Origin: Calendula officinalis | Taxonomy: Eukaryota > Streptophyta > Magnoliopsida > Asterales > Asteraceae | Direction: 5' to 3' | Length of the DNA stretch: 64,000 bases | NCBI GenBank assembly: GCA_963853835.1 | Contig: OY970825.1 | Coordinates: 31,744,835-31,808,834 of the forward strand | In this document: positions 11,565-24,144 of the stretch, piece after piece | How positions within the stretch are numbered: position 1 is the first letter of the stretch | How the letters are laid out: each line of letters starts with the position of its first letter | The notes under the pieces: generated by a model | Seen by the model: only the letters and a program-made list of their open reading frames with translations | What the model was told of the DNA's origin: nothing | The model's database searches: none | Program-made: the position numbers and the translations under genes

Positions 11565-13793
11565 CTACAAATCAAACCCAGTTTAATTAGTAATCATCAA
11601 TAAACATTCTAAAATATATTATAAACCCATAATTAATATTTTAGGCCTAGGATCCATATATGACATTCTCGCCGCAAGGTTTGGGCACTTCCCGACGAGA
11701 CATGTTTTTTTTGGTAGGTAACATCCTTACCGATCATATCAAGACTTGACACGATTCCTAGGGGTCGTAGAATCTTTAGAATTATAATTTATTACAACCT
11801 TGTACAATCTAATTGTACATTTCTAAGTTAGTAATAAAGTCTAGTATGTTTATTCTACTCAAGTACTTTTTGGGCCGGGACTCCCGATTATCACCAAAAT
11901 AGATCAGACCATCTAAGACAGTGCGATGCTCTGCGTCGGGACTCCCGATTATCGCAGAACCTTACGCACCCTAACACTCGCAATGATTTGAATCCATATC
12001 TAAGGTTCTTTATCCTTACAATATGAATATCGTTGAACAAGTGAGGTGTTCCATTAGGTGGATAGTACTTCGATCTAAGATTTTCTTGGGTTTGTTTAAG
12101 TCTTAAACTAAACTTAAACCTTTATTCCAATCTTAATCCTTGTTTAAAATGCGTGACTTATGAATTTAGGAATTCTACAAGACACCTTTTTAAAACTTAA
12201 GAAATATTCTTTAAAACTTATAGTTTCAAGAATTTGCGCGATTTATATGTATACCTAAAACGAGGTGTACAAAACGTTATACTAGGTTTTGTGAAAAACC
12301 TTATCTATGATAAAACTTACTTGTTTTATATTACTTGAAAAACTTATAAACTTATATTAAACTTTTTGAATTCTTTTATGATTCATGAACTTGAAACATA
12401 AGCCTAGTTTTAACACACCTAGCTTTTCATATGTCTAATAATAAAATCAAACATTAGTTTTGACTTACAAGATTCGACCAAAACTTGTGTCTTATCAACA
12501 CACTTATAAACTTTGTGATTTTCTTGTGTAGCTCCCACTAGATCCAACAACCATGATGGAACTTAAGCTAACACAATCACTGATTTATACTTGGTGAAAC
12601 TAATAAACTTATTATATAAAGACTATATATAATAATTCTTAGTTTGTTTAAGCCTTTCTTATATTTAACTTAAACTGGTTAAATATAGGTTCTTGTTATT
12701 TATTCTTGATCATTAATCTAGTACATTACATGACTTGTAAACTACTTATATTATACTTGTATAATTATCTAGTTATAATGACTTATAACTGTATAATAAT
12801 AATATATAACTTTGTATATTCCTAGTTAATCATATAATTTCAACTTGTACAATTTCTAGTTATAGTTATAATTATAATTTTGTACTTTCTAGTTTTAATT
12901 ATATAATAACTTTATACAATAACTAGTTATACTATTATCCTTAAATATCAAAATAACATTATGCTTTTAATTGTTCCATTTTATCTTGTACTTAATATAT
13001 TCATATATATTTCATTACTTTATAATAAACTTGTAACATTCTAATAAGAATATTACATCTAATTTATACGTATGTATTTTAATTTAATCTAATTAAAAAT
13101 ACGTACAAACTTATTATATTTATTAAAAAATTCATTTTCTTTTAAATAATTAAACTTCCGAAATATATACATATATATTAATAAATACATCTTGTTAATT
13201 TTAGAACTTAAAACTTAACACTTCCTTTAATCTTTATTAATTCCCTATTAATAATTAGTTAAACCCTAATCTTGTTCTTCATCAATCAAAACTAGGGTTT
13301 AGAATTTCTTGATCAAAGACATTATTAAAAGATTAATTTTAATCAATCCTATCTAAACAATAAACTTTGTTTAAATTCTAAGATAGATTATAACCTTAAT
13401 AAATTTATTTAAACATTTTAATTTAAACCTCATAGACAATAAAACTTGGTCTAAGTTTCTAGGTTTAAAGAACTAGTCTTAATAAATCTATCAAAATAAT
13501 AATTAAACCTATTAAACATAAACTTATTTAAATATCAAGGTTTTAGATTATTATCCTAATTAATTCTTTTAAACTATTATACTTAAACTAGTTTAATGTT
13601 CTAGGGTGCTTTAGGGTTTCGAATTCTTAATACTAAAAAACTTTTCCACCAATTAAACTAAGCTAGTTTAATATACTTGGTGTCTAAGTTTCCTTCTAGA
13701 TTTCAAAAATCTAAAGGATTAGGAAAGAATCCTTTTGATCAATTAAACAAATCTTGTTTAACATAATTGAACCTAGGGTTCTTCCTAGATTTC
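11565..13793 (-). other. Copia A leader, non-coding
   Basis: This is the 5' untranslated leader of A on the minus strand, continuing at 15928-16099 and 23926-24144. It is AT-rich and made of inverted repeats matching B, for example CACCAA...TTGGTG around 13647-13683 and GATCAA...TTGATC units. No coding sequence is seen. Confidence 0.6.
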
Positions 13794-14601
13794 TGTAAGG
13801 ACCGAACTCCAAAAACGACCATTTTTACATCATTTTGCCACAAAACTCCATTCCAAAACATAGATACAAGTTTTATTTTTTTTAAGACATAAATACCAAA
13901 GACATACTTATAACATACCAACTAACTAATCCGGATACAAACCAACTAAAACATCCAAACCATAAATGTACCAAATACTACAAGTCTATACCAAAAGAGA
14001 AGCACTTCAAGGCTTCAAGATCAACTTCTAGCAATCACTAACTTCAATTATCAACTAACTTGGCCTTGCCTTTATCCTTTCCTTAAAAATGGTGACAACT
14101 AAACGGGTAAGCTATAAAGCTTAGTGAGTTCCACAATGTATAATGTTATACTAAATAATTATATAAATCAACATAAATAAACAAACAAGTGTCAACGGGT
14201 CAAAATACCGGATTAGCATAACAATGTCATCACAAAGCGTCACATATCAATACCGGGTCAACAACGATCAAAGTACAATACCGGAATCAACAAAGTGCGT
14301 CATTCACTCTTAGGCCATTAGGGAATGAGGCCGATGAAGGTGACCATGGCACCCCTAAATGAGTCCATGATCCAGCTTCACCACCACCGTCCATACCACT
14401 CCTCCGCCAGGTACTCCCGCGTCCACCGCCCGGCATATTACACGAAGTAATACTCGAATCGCCATTGGTCCTCACGAAATGAATTATTACTCAAGGCATT
14501 CAACTCAAACGGGTCAAGCAAGATAAAGTTTGTCAAGGTGGTCTCAATGTACAAAGCAATACTCAAGGTTACCAATTGAAACAAGTACCAACTAATCACA
14601 T

Positions 14602-14684
<83 letters not shown>

Positions 14685-15927
14685 GTATACACATTGCACA
14701 TAGTGAACTCACGGTGTTGTTTAACTGGGCACGAACTCAAACCGAAAGCCTCAATCAAATACTGAGTTTCCAATGTGTAGACACTTGCCACAAGATCCTA
14801 ATATGTTATATCTAACCCCTGGAGTATACATATAAAATTTCATAAGCAATTATTACCATTTACCCTATCTATGAACTTTTCAATTGACAACTTGTTTCTA
14901 CAAGTTAAACACCCTTCTATTTACTCAGTTCTGTCCTACTTAATTTCTAAGTAACCAGATGAAATTTAGAGCGTTCATTGTACTCTTTAATAGGTTTCCA
15001 ATGCCCCTGATCTCATAGTTTTATGATTTCTCTATGATTCTCTATGAATTTTACAATACAGCAACGTTATGCTGTCATAAATCAGCTTAGCAGCACTGTA
15101 CAAAATGCGATTTTCATCTATCTTAGAGCTAGAATTTACTTTCTTGACCAAAATAATAAACAAAGAAGAAATCAATACGGTTCATATGCCACTGGATTCA
15201 CCCCTAAACGATGTTTCTTCAATTTCCTATGATTTTTACAAAACAGTGCTGCATCGTAACTTTCAACTCGAAAATTTCTAATTTCTTACAATTTACCAAT
15301 GATTTTAGCTAAATAACTTGATATCCAACATAACCTAATCATAATATCTTGATATTATAAGTTTTCTAACATAAATTAAACCCTAATTTCATGGTTTTCT
15401 TGGAATCAAATAGAAAACATACTCAAAATTGGAGTTATACATTCAAAATCTTCAATAATCTTGTAAGATTTCTCCCTTTTCTTATAAAATCACCTTTGCA
15501 TGGTCTCCTTAATCTCCAGCGCTATTTAGAGAAGAATTGGGGAAGAAAATGGGTCATTTTCGAGTTTAAAAGGGGTTAAAATCCGGGTTGGGTCGGGTTG
15601 GGTCGGGTTGACCCGGTTTGGTATCCAATTTGACCATTAAATACATAAAACCCCATAACTTTTCGCTCGGGCCTTTGTTTTCGATGAGGTTTTCGCCTAC
15701 GCGTTCGTAACGAAATTATCTATAATCCTCAATAAAAATATTGCAGATATCATTCCACAAAAATGACGTTTTTATATACCTTATTGTGAACATTTAAGCA
15801 ATTACCACTTATTTACATATCGTTCGTTCATGCGTGATCTTCCTAATCATTCTATACTTATCATATTTATTCAAGTTACTTAAGAGTAATAATATATTTT
15901 AGAGGAAACGAAACTACGTATGTTACA
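13794..15927. mobile_element. Insertion K: solo-LTR-like element, 2134 bp
   Basis: It starts TGTAAGGACCGAA and ends TATGTTACA, with a perfect 5-bp duplication ATTTC at 13789-13793 and 15928-15932. There is no gag or pol and no second internal LTR, so it looks like a solo LTR left by recombination. The TGTAAGGACCGAA start resembles the Gypsy LTRs here. It contains TACCGG repeats near 14208-14285 and a long AT microsatellite at about 14605-14677. An origin as a short non-autonomous element cannot be excluded. Confidence 0.75.
14605..14677. repeat. (AT)n microsatellite
   Basis: A pure TA dinucleotide run of about 73 bases inside insertion K. Apparent reading frames of alternating Ile/Tyr across it are artefacts. 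Confidence 0.95.
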
Positions 15928-16267
15928 ATTTCGAATTCCATGGGGAAAAATTGAAAGAATCCTTTTGATCAATTAAACAAATCTTGTTTAACATACTTGA
16001 TCACTAAGGTTCTATCATAACCACGAAATTTCTAGGGTTTTTAGAAACCTTTTTGACCAATTAAACTAAACTAGTTTAATATTCTTGGTCTTAGGGTTCT
16101 GTAACGACCCGAAATTTTTAATAAAATAAAATATGGGAAAAATATGATAAATAAGGATAATTCATTTCAGAACCGTAGGAATTGGTTTCGGGTCATTTGG
16201 ACACCGTATGAGAAAGTTATGGGCGAAACCGGGTTGAGATAAAGATGAAAAAGTGCAGCCTGGACTA

Positions 16268-16423
16268 CCTGAGGAGTTTGCGACGCGAACTTCGGTTAGC
16301 GATCGTGAACTCGAGGCAGGAAATTTGGTGATCGGACGTGAAGAGTTCCCGACCAGTTACCGATCGCGAAGAGGGCTCGAGGCGGGAACTTCGCGACGCG
16401 AAGTTGTGTTCGCGATCGCGAAC
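16268..16423 (+). repeat. CpG-rich palindrome cluster in G1 LTR
   Basis: In otherwise AT-rich DNA this block holds the perfect palindrome GTTCGCGATCGCGAAC (16408-16423), the near-palindrome ACTTCGCGACGCGAAGT (16388-16404) and several CGATCGTGAAC / TTCGCGACGCGAA variants. The same 17-mer occurs in the H LTR at 59964-59980, and related words occur in gypsy-I at 6672-6824. Confidence 0.8.
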
Positions 16424-17366
16424 TATGGACGAGCAGAATAAAATCGGGTTTGAGCTAGGGTTTGCTCATTTTTCACCCAAGTTGTGGTGCAGCCGATTTT
16501 AGAGAGAGAAGGGGCGATTTTGGTGATTCCTTGCTCAAATCTTCATCCATCTTGAAGGATCTAAACATCAAAGGTAAGATTTCTTGATTGTTGATGTTAT
16601 CTAGTTAGTTATGAACCTTGTATGGGTAGAAATGGTGGTTTGGGGAACCATCCATGTCATCTTTGGGGAAGATGACTAATTATGGGTGTAGAACACTCAT
16701 TGTAAACTTGTAATCGATGTGTACAAGTTGGATTTGGGATTTTTGATGGAAATCTTGAACTAGGGTTTGAGATTTCACCAAGTTGGATGAACTTGGTGGT
16801 TAAGAATGTTGTTATGGGTTTATTGGTAGCTAGTTATGGATAATAACTAGATTATATGATGATATGGATGATAGGTCAAGAAGGCCTAAAGATTGGTGAC
16901 ATTTCACAATTTGGAAAGCAAGGATTCGTGCTATTAGACACGATTTGGAGTTAGCTTGGCTAAGGTGAGTACATGAGACTTTTAAAACTGGGTACATAGC
17001 AAATGTTTCTTTTAAAATATATATGATGTTTTGTGAGTCTTTATTAATAAATAATTTTTAATAAAGAATGATTGAAAAGATGAGAAAGTGATAAATAGTA
17101 GACATCTAAGTATGTCTAAAGTGATTGATGATTTTGAAAGAGATCATGTTAATGAAAAGTAATTAATAACTAATTATTGATATGACGTAAAAGAGTGTAC
17201 TTTTATAATATGTGATCACTAATAACGAGATTAGTTGATCCGATTATGTGTGCTAGTTAAGATTAGCATGTGGATAGATTGTATGATGGCCTTATGGCAT
17301 TGATGATAGATGTGACATACAGTCACATGTAATAGTTATGACGGGTAGATTGAAATAAGGCAGGTA

Positions 17367-17605
17367 CATGATAGATTTGGAGGCATTCTGGATTATCATG
17401 GTATCTTGAATAAAACTGATGAGTCGGAGGCATTCCGATCACCCAACAAGATGTTGGATCTTACTGAACTGGAGGCATTCTGGTTAGTAAGATGAAGATA
17501 GGTCACTTTGGCTGAACACTGTGACAATGGGGGTTCTACTTAATCGGAGGCATTCTGGTTAGTAGGACAAAAATGGGGTCTCGTTGGTTTGGAGGCTTTC
17601 CGGAC
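17367..17605 (+). repeat. Five-unit hairpin array in G1 LTR
   Basis: Each unit has the core GGAGGCATTC(T/C) flanked by a unit-specific stem: CATGATA/TATCATG, then TCGGA/TCCGA, ATCTTACT/AGTAAGAT, GTTCTACT/AGTAGGAC (one G-U) and GTTG/CAAC. An unpaired G usually sits between outer and inner stems. The 3' LTR repeats the array at about 23174-23420. Two more units lie inside the element at about 20669-20746. Confidence 0.75.
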
Positions 17606-18339
17606 AACTTGACGGGTCGAATAAGCTATGAATAAATGTGATAGAATCACCGAAGAGGTGATTGATGTATATGAATGAGATAGGGTTACCACGGAGGTAA
17701 CTAAAGTATATAGATATATATATATATTTATATATCTAATAAATATGAGTATTAATAAATGTAATTATTTATATATATTAATGTCGGGTCTAAAACCCAT
17801 GTATCTCACGAGACAATTTTGTCTTACGTACTATGTTTGTTTGTGATGCTATGTACTCAGGTTCAGGAGCTAAGGATTAGGTGCGGTTGCTAGTAGAGTC
17901 GCACGGATTTAGTAGAGATAGCAGGTGGATTTACGTTTGGCTTTGGTTATGATATATTTTGTAACACCAACTAATGATTTTTATTTATACCAAGGTTTTT
18001 GTAAATCAATATTTTGGGACAATACTCTAAATGTTTTGAATTTAAAAAGGGATTTTACGGAAATATTTTGTGTTAAAATTTGAGGTGTTACAACTTGGTA
18101 TCAGAGCTATAGCTTAAGCGAATTAGGTTGGGTTAACCACCCTAGGCTTAAGTTGTAGAAGTAGAACGATATATTTCCGTTAGATAACTAGGTTGACCTT
18201 GAAAGCCATAGGGCTAAGTTGTCTTAGGGTCGAACCCTAGGAAGAATTGCCCTATGTAGTCACTTTCGAGCTTGAGAGTCGTAATGGTCTATTGAATAAA
18301 TGATTGATTAAGGTATAGTTGTCATCTTATTATAGCAAA

Positions 18340-19375
18340 ATGGTGAATGTGGAAAGTGGACGAACTCCACTTAACTCGGGAGAGGACCCGGAAGTTTATG
18401 CTAACTACACGCCGGTAACATTAGAAGTGATTTGTGACATGTTTGACCGAATGAGGGAAGAAGTAAAAGAGGACGTGAACCGGATTGTTGATGACCGGAT
18501 GACCAAGGAAAGGGAAGGTGATTCCAAACCGGGTGTAAAGAGTAAGTGTTCGGGTAGCAAGGCCCACATGGAGAAATTCTCGACTGAAAAGGAAAATGAT
18601 ATGAGTCTTGATAAGAGAAATGGATGTTCGTTCGAGGCAATTATGGCATATGAGCCCAAGGTGTATTCGGGAAGTTTTGAGCCAAGAGTCACCGTCCGGT
18701 GGATTCGAGAAACTGAGCAAGCTTTGGAGAGTAGCAAATGTAAAAGGGAAGATATGGTGACTTATGCTTCCAGAATGTTGAAAGACGAAGCACATATGTG
18801 GTGGATTACGATGTACGAAGTCTTAGGCAAGAAGGCGATATACAAGATGTCATGGGATGAATTCACGAGCCGTTTGAAAGAGAAATTTTGTCCTAAGAGA
18901 AAGTTAGAAAGTGCAAGAAGAAGCTATGATTCTCAGAAAAGGAGATGAGTCGGTGGATGTGTACACCAAGAAAGTTGATCAGGTAGTGGTTCAAGAGCTA
19001 CCAAGAAGTAGAGAAAAGAGGAGAATCGAAGATAGTTTGGAACCATCAAAGAAGGGAAGGTTCACACCGACTTTGACCAATAAAGTTGGTGGGATAAAGT
19101 CTCATAGTTGCGGTAAGGGCCACAAGGGGGTATGCAAGTCGGGTACAGCTTTATGTTTCACATGCGGAAGAGTTGGGCACATGGCAAAAGACTGTGGAGT
19201 GAATAATATCAAAGAAGTGGAGTGCTACACGTGTCACGAGAAGGGGCATTTTAGTGGTGCATGCCCGAAGAGAGGAACCGGTATGCTGATGTCAACTGCT
19301 CACGGCGAGGCTAGAGGAAGCCACGATACCGCTTCAGGTACGATGCCTATAAATCTCATGGTATATGATCTGTGA
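18340..19375 (+). pseudogene. G1 Gag, frameshifted and internally deleted
   Basis: From the ATG at 18340 the frame carries a retrotransposon gag domain (core WIRETEQALESSKC and MSWDEFTSRLKEKFCPKR) and ends at 18948 after a frameshift near 18908. The next frame (to 19375) holds two CCHC knuckles, CFTCGRVGHMAKDC and CYTCHEKGHFSGAC. About 100 residues of the central gag seen in relatives are missing between the two pieces. The frame ends after SGTMPINL, where relatives such as H continue into the protease DSG. The lineage matches H. Confidence 0.85.
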
Positions 19376-19833
19376 ATTACTTGTTGATGAACCGCACGAG
19401 ACGATGTCTAATGAATTAGGTCATTATAATCGTTAGATGAGCAATTGTTGTGAAAGTAGTTAGTAGAGTCAACTTCCATGGCCTATGTATAAGATGAAAG
19501 TTCTGAATTAATGACCGGTATTGAGAAAAGAGAAATTAAATTATGTGGAAGGGAGTAACGGTGAGAACCCTTCATGGAAGTATAGAATGATAATTAAATA
19601 AATGATCAATATATTATGATTGGTAAAAAAAAAAGGGAAAACTATGGTGTCATGGAGTATCAAAGACGGAATATGAAAGTTGTAAAAGTTCCCTAGGTAA
19701 AGTTTATAGAATGTGAAAGTGTTATTTTGTGGTGAGGAAGTCGTGCACAGATGGAAGGCGACGTGAAGGAAATTACAAGGTCTGACGTTATTATGGTGCA
19801 AGAGTCGAGATGGGTAATGGAATATATGATGTG

Positions 19834-19931
<98 letters not shown>

Positions 19932-21906
19932 CCTGGGAGATAATCTCCCCGGGTTGCTATGTGTATAGTTATGGGTTGGCGACCGGTATGTCGCGAGAAA
20001 TAAGAATAAGAAGGATTATGTTATCTTAGAATATTGAAAGTTGGATTACGAGAGTGGTGAATAATTTCCACATGAGGATGGTAGTACAATGAAGTACTAG
20101 GTGTTAGTGTGAGTCGTGAAATACAAAAAAAAAAAAAAAAAAAGGAAAAAGAAAAGGATATATGTATATAAAATGGAACCTTAGTTATTGGATACGATTG
20201 ATGGAGTGTTGGCAAGTAGCCATGGCAAACAGTTGTGTCAGAGATGTCAGGCGTGACATCAAGAGTGGATAATTTATTTTTGGTAAAGGTTTATGGAAAA
20301 AGTACGATAGTGTATGTATGGGTGACGATCGAAGTCAATTGGTTGACTCATGATGTCCAGGTGAAAGAAAAGTTAGAAGTTTTAGTAAGAATGGATCGAA
20401 TAAGGCGATTGATAAATGAGTAGATTGGTGGGAAGCACTAGAAATGATTATGTGTATACCGGGTGGTATTGCGTGTAAGTGGAAATAATGGCCTTGGAAG
20501 GCATGAGGTTTTAGAGAGATAATGTTATGTGGAAAGTGGAAAAGTGAAAATTTGGATAGAATATGTGATTGATTGTGAAAGTCAAATGTGAAAGAAAATG
20601 ATAGCATGATGGTAAGTGTAATGAGGCATACATGAATTGTATGCAAGATGGAATAGTTTTGTATGAGTCACTTTGGATTGGAGGCTTTCCGATCATTGTG
20701 ACAGTTTGGCGTCGGGATGGATTGGAGGCTTTCCGATCATCTCGATAAGTTAGTTAAGTATAATTTGATATTTAAGGAATATTAGGTTTGCATCAGACGT
20801 ATGTAGAACCGTATGGTTAAGTTATTGCTATAATTATATGGTAAGTGAGAAATTGGATTGAAAACACGGGTCGTGTTTAAGTAGAAGTATGTGTAGGAGA
20901 TACCTACAAGTTAATGGTTCATGAAAAAGGAATGCTTTAGGAAGCAAAGTGGTTAGAAGCCAATGAGTGGTGAAAGATATATTATGGGTGGTTAGGCCGC
21001 AATTGGATATGATCGAGGCTCTAGAGCCGGTAATCGGGAAATTCAAGTATGGTGTAAGGATGTTTGAAGGAAATTATAAAAAGGTATAAGTAATTGGATG
21101 AGAGTTAAAAAGTAATAGAGATTTGGTATTGGTTCAAGTGGAAATGGTTAATCGATTGGGGAAATTGAAATCGAAGAAAAGAGGAACAATGGAGAAAGGA
21201 AATTTGGATATTGGAATTCGGGAATGAAAAGCTCGGGAAGCGACGCCTTAGTAGTAAAGAATATGGGAATTTTGCAAAGTAAGTTTGACTTTAATCATAA
21301 GTCAAGGTTGGTCAACTTGTGGAATGTTGACTTTAGTCAAAAATTAGATTTTGACTTTCGTTTAAAAGGGGTTAGTCGAGGATAAGGACATAATGTATCA
21401 CATGTATGTGTGTATGATAGTGGTTGATTGATTAATGGAAATAATTGTAGTCAAAGGGTGCGACTTTGACCTTTGGGCAATCCGAATGGAATTTAGAAAT
21501 CGAGTATGATTGTTGTTGGACCATGAAGGTAAGGTCGATTGTTAAGGAATTTATGGTTAACGGAATCACTAGTGGGTAAGGAAATTGTCAAGAAATGGTT
21601 GACCTTGTACTAAGTCAAAGATGGAACAATGTTGACAATTTGGTCAAAGCGAGGGGTTGACTATCATTTGGGTCAAATGGTTGTTAGTAGTGATTGGGTC
21701 ATATCATCGCAATGAGGATGAAGAGTGTGGTTAAATGATGGGAAATGTTAAGGTCGAATTGTAAAATTTTGGCCCGTTTGGGTATAACGGAGTCAAGGGG
21801 GCAATTAATTGCGTAAGTATTATTGAATCATAAGTTGGGAGTGGAATGAGGATTGGAAATCCTTGAGTTGATTCCGAGGACGGAATCCTTTTAAGGAGTG
21901 GATAGT
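19376..21906 (+). other. G1 internal non-coding region, no pol
   Basis: No RT, RNase H or integrase motif was found in any frame. It contains an AT microsatellite (about 19837-19928), a poly-A/G tract near 20125-20150 and two GGATTGGAGGCTTTCCGATCA hairpin units near 20669-20746 that match the LTR array. A purine-rich stretch precedes the 3' LTR at 21893-21906. Confidence 0.6.
19837..19928. repeat. (AT)n microsatellite
   Basis: An uninterrupted AT dinucleotide run of about 90 bases inside G1. Confidence 0.95.
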
Positions 21907-23518
21907 TGTAACGACCCGAAATTTTTAATAAAATAAAATATGGGAAAAATATGATAAATAAGGATAATTCATTTCAGAACCGTAGGAATTGGTTTCGGGT
22001 CATTTGGACACCGTATGAGAAAGTTATGGGCAAAACCGGGTTGAGATAAAGATGAAAAAGTGCAGCCTGGACTACCTGAGGAGTTCGCGACGCGAACTTC
22101 GGTTAGCGATCGTGAACTCGAGGCAGGAAATTTGGTGATCGGACGTGAAGAGTTCCCGACCAGTTACCGATCGCGAAGTGGGCTCGAGGCGGGAACTTCG
22201 CGACGCGAAGTTGTGTTCGCGATCGCGAACTATGGACGAGCAGAATAAAATCGGGTTTGAGCTAGGGTTTGCTCATTTTTCACCCAAGTTGTGGTGCAGC
22301 CGATTTTAGAGAGAGAAGGGGCGATTTTGGTGATTCCTTGCTCAAATCTTCATCCATCTTGAAGGATCTAAACATCAAAGGTAAGATTTCTTGATTGTTG
22401 ATGTTATCTAGTTAGTTATGAACCTTGTATGGGTAGAAATGGTGGTTTGGGGAACCATCCATGTCATCTTTGGGGAAGATGACTAATTATGGGTGTAGAA
22501 CACTCATTGTAAACTTGTAATCGATGTGTACAAGTTGGATTTGGGATTTTTGATGGAAATCTTGAACTAGGGTTTGAGATTTCACCAAGTTGGAAGAACT
22601 TGGTGGTTAAGAATGTTGTTATGGGTTTATTGGTAGCTAGTTATGGATAATAACTAGATTATATGATGATATGGATGATAGGTCAAGAAGGCCTAAAGAT
22701 TGGTGACATTTCACAAGTTGGAAAGCAAGGATTCGTGCTATTAGACACGATTTGGAGTTAGCTTGGCTAAGGTGAGTACATGAGACTTTTAAAACTGGGT
22801 ACATAGCAAATGTTTCTTTTAAAATATATATGATGTTTTGTGAGTCTTTATTAATAAATAATTTTTAATAAAGAATGATTGAAAAGATGAGAAAGTGATA
22901 AATAGTAGACATCTAAGTATGTCTAAAGTGATTGATGATTTTGAAAGAGATCATGTTAATGAAAAGTAATTAATAACTAATTATTGATATGACGTAAAAG
23001 AGTGTACTTTTATAATATGTGATCACTAATAACGAGATTAGTTGATCCGATTATGTGTGCTAGTTAAGATTAGCATGTGGATAGATTGTATGACGGCCTT
23101 ATGGCATTGATGATAGATGTGACATACAGTCACATGTAATAGTTATGACGGGTAGATTGAAATAAGGCAGGTACATGATAGATTTGGAGGCATTCTGGAT
23201 TATCATGGTATCTTGAATAAAACTGATGAGTCGGAGGCATTCCAATCACCCAACAAGATGTTGGATCTTACTGAACTGGAGGCATTCAGGTTAGTAAGAT
23301 GAAGATAGGTCACTTTGGCTGAACACTGTGACAATGGGGGTTCTACTGAATCGGAGGCATTCTGGTTAGTAGGACAAAAATGGGGTCTCGTTGGTTTGGT
23401 GGCTTTCCGGACAACTTGACGGGTCGAATAAGCTATGAATAAATGTGATAGAATCACCGAAGAGGTGATTGATGTATATGAATGAGATAGGGTTACCACG
23501 GAGGTAACTAAAGTATAT

Positions 23519-23568
<50 letters not shown>

Positions 23569-23925
23569 CTAATAAATATGAGTATTAATAAATGTAATTA
23601 TTTATATATATTAATGTCGGGTCTAAAACCCATGTATCTCACGAGACAATTTTGTCTTACGTACTATGTTTGTTTGTGATGCTATGTACTCAGGTTCAGG
23701 AGCTAAGGATTAGGTGCGGTTGCTAGTAGAGTCGCACGGATTTAGTAGAGATAGCAGGTGGATTTACGTTTGGCTATGGTTATGATATATTTTGTAACAC
23801 CAACTAATGATTTTTATTTATACCAAGGTTTTTGTAAATCAATATTTTGGGACAATACTCTAAATGTTTTGAATTTAAAAAGGGATTTTACGGAAATATT
23901 TTGTGTTAAAATTTGAGGTGTTACA
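21907..23925 (+). repeat. 3' LTR of G1
   Basis: It is 2019 bp and near-identical to the 5' LTR by eye. The main difference is a longer AT run at about 23519-23560, plus scattered point changes. It ends GTTACA followed by the target duplication GGTTC. Confidence 0.93.
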
Positions 23926-24144
23926 GGTTCCTTAATAATTTTCGAAAATTACTGGGCTTCTTAGAAACCTTTTGACCAATTAAACTAAACTAGTTTAATG
24001 TTCTTGGTCCTAGGGTTCTTACCCTTTTTCGTAATTCAAGAAGAAGAAGAAAAAATATTGGAACAAAAAAAAAACTTTACCAAAATTAAACAAACAAACT
24101 TTGTTAATCTAGTTTAGATTTCTAAACCAACGCTCTGATATCAC
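23926..24144 (-). other. Copia A leader end with primer-binding site
   Basis: This is the part of A's leader separated by G1. The reverse complement of 24131-24143 reads GATATCAGAGCGT, close to the Met-tRNA primer site TGGTATCAGAGC, and it abuts the 5' LTR of A. Confidence 0.75.

Larger units (their letters stand above)
16100..18092 (+). repeat. 5' LTR of G1
   Basis: It runs 1993 bp from TGTAACGACCCGAAA to GAGGTGTTACA. Inside are a CpG-rich palindrome cluster (16268-16423), a five-unit hairpin array (17367-17605), an AT tract near 17713-17730, and a conserved AGACAA...TTGTCT hairpin (17811-17824) just before TACGTAC. Confidence 0.93.
16100..23925 (+). mobile_element. Gypsy element G1, gag-only, 7826 bp
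   Basis: The element is complete, with LTRs 16100-18092 and 21907-23925, both bounded by TGTAAC...GTTACA. The target duplication GGTTC lies at 16095-16099 and 23926-23930. The Met-tRNA primer site TGGTATCAGAGC is at 18096-18107. Only a damaged gag (18340-19375) is present; the sequence ends just before the protease DSG motif, and no RT or integrase follows. The LTRs look nearly identical apart from AT-repeat length, so insertion is recent although the element cannot encode its own enzymes. Confidence 0.93.

Noticed and set aside
14438..14815. Frames with long Ile/Tyr runs on both strands
   Set aside because: They are translations of the AT microsatellite.
16253..16441. 62-codon frame present in both G1 LTRs
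   Set aside because: It covers the CpG palindrome cluster, its frame is not kept in gypsy-I or H, and its duplication only reflects the two LTRs.
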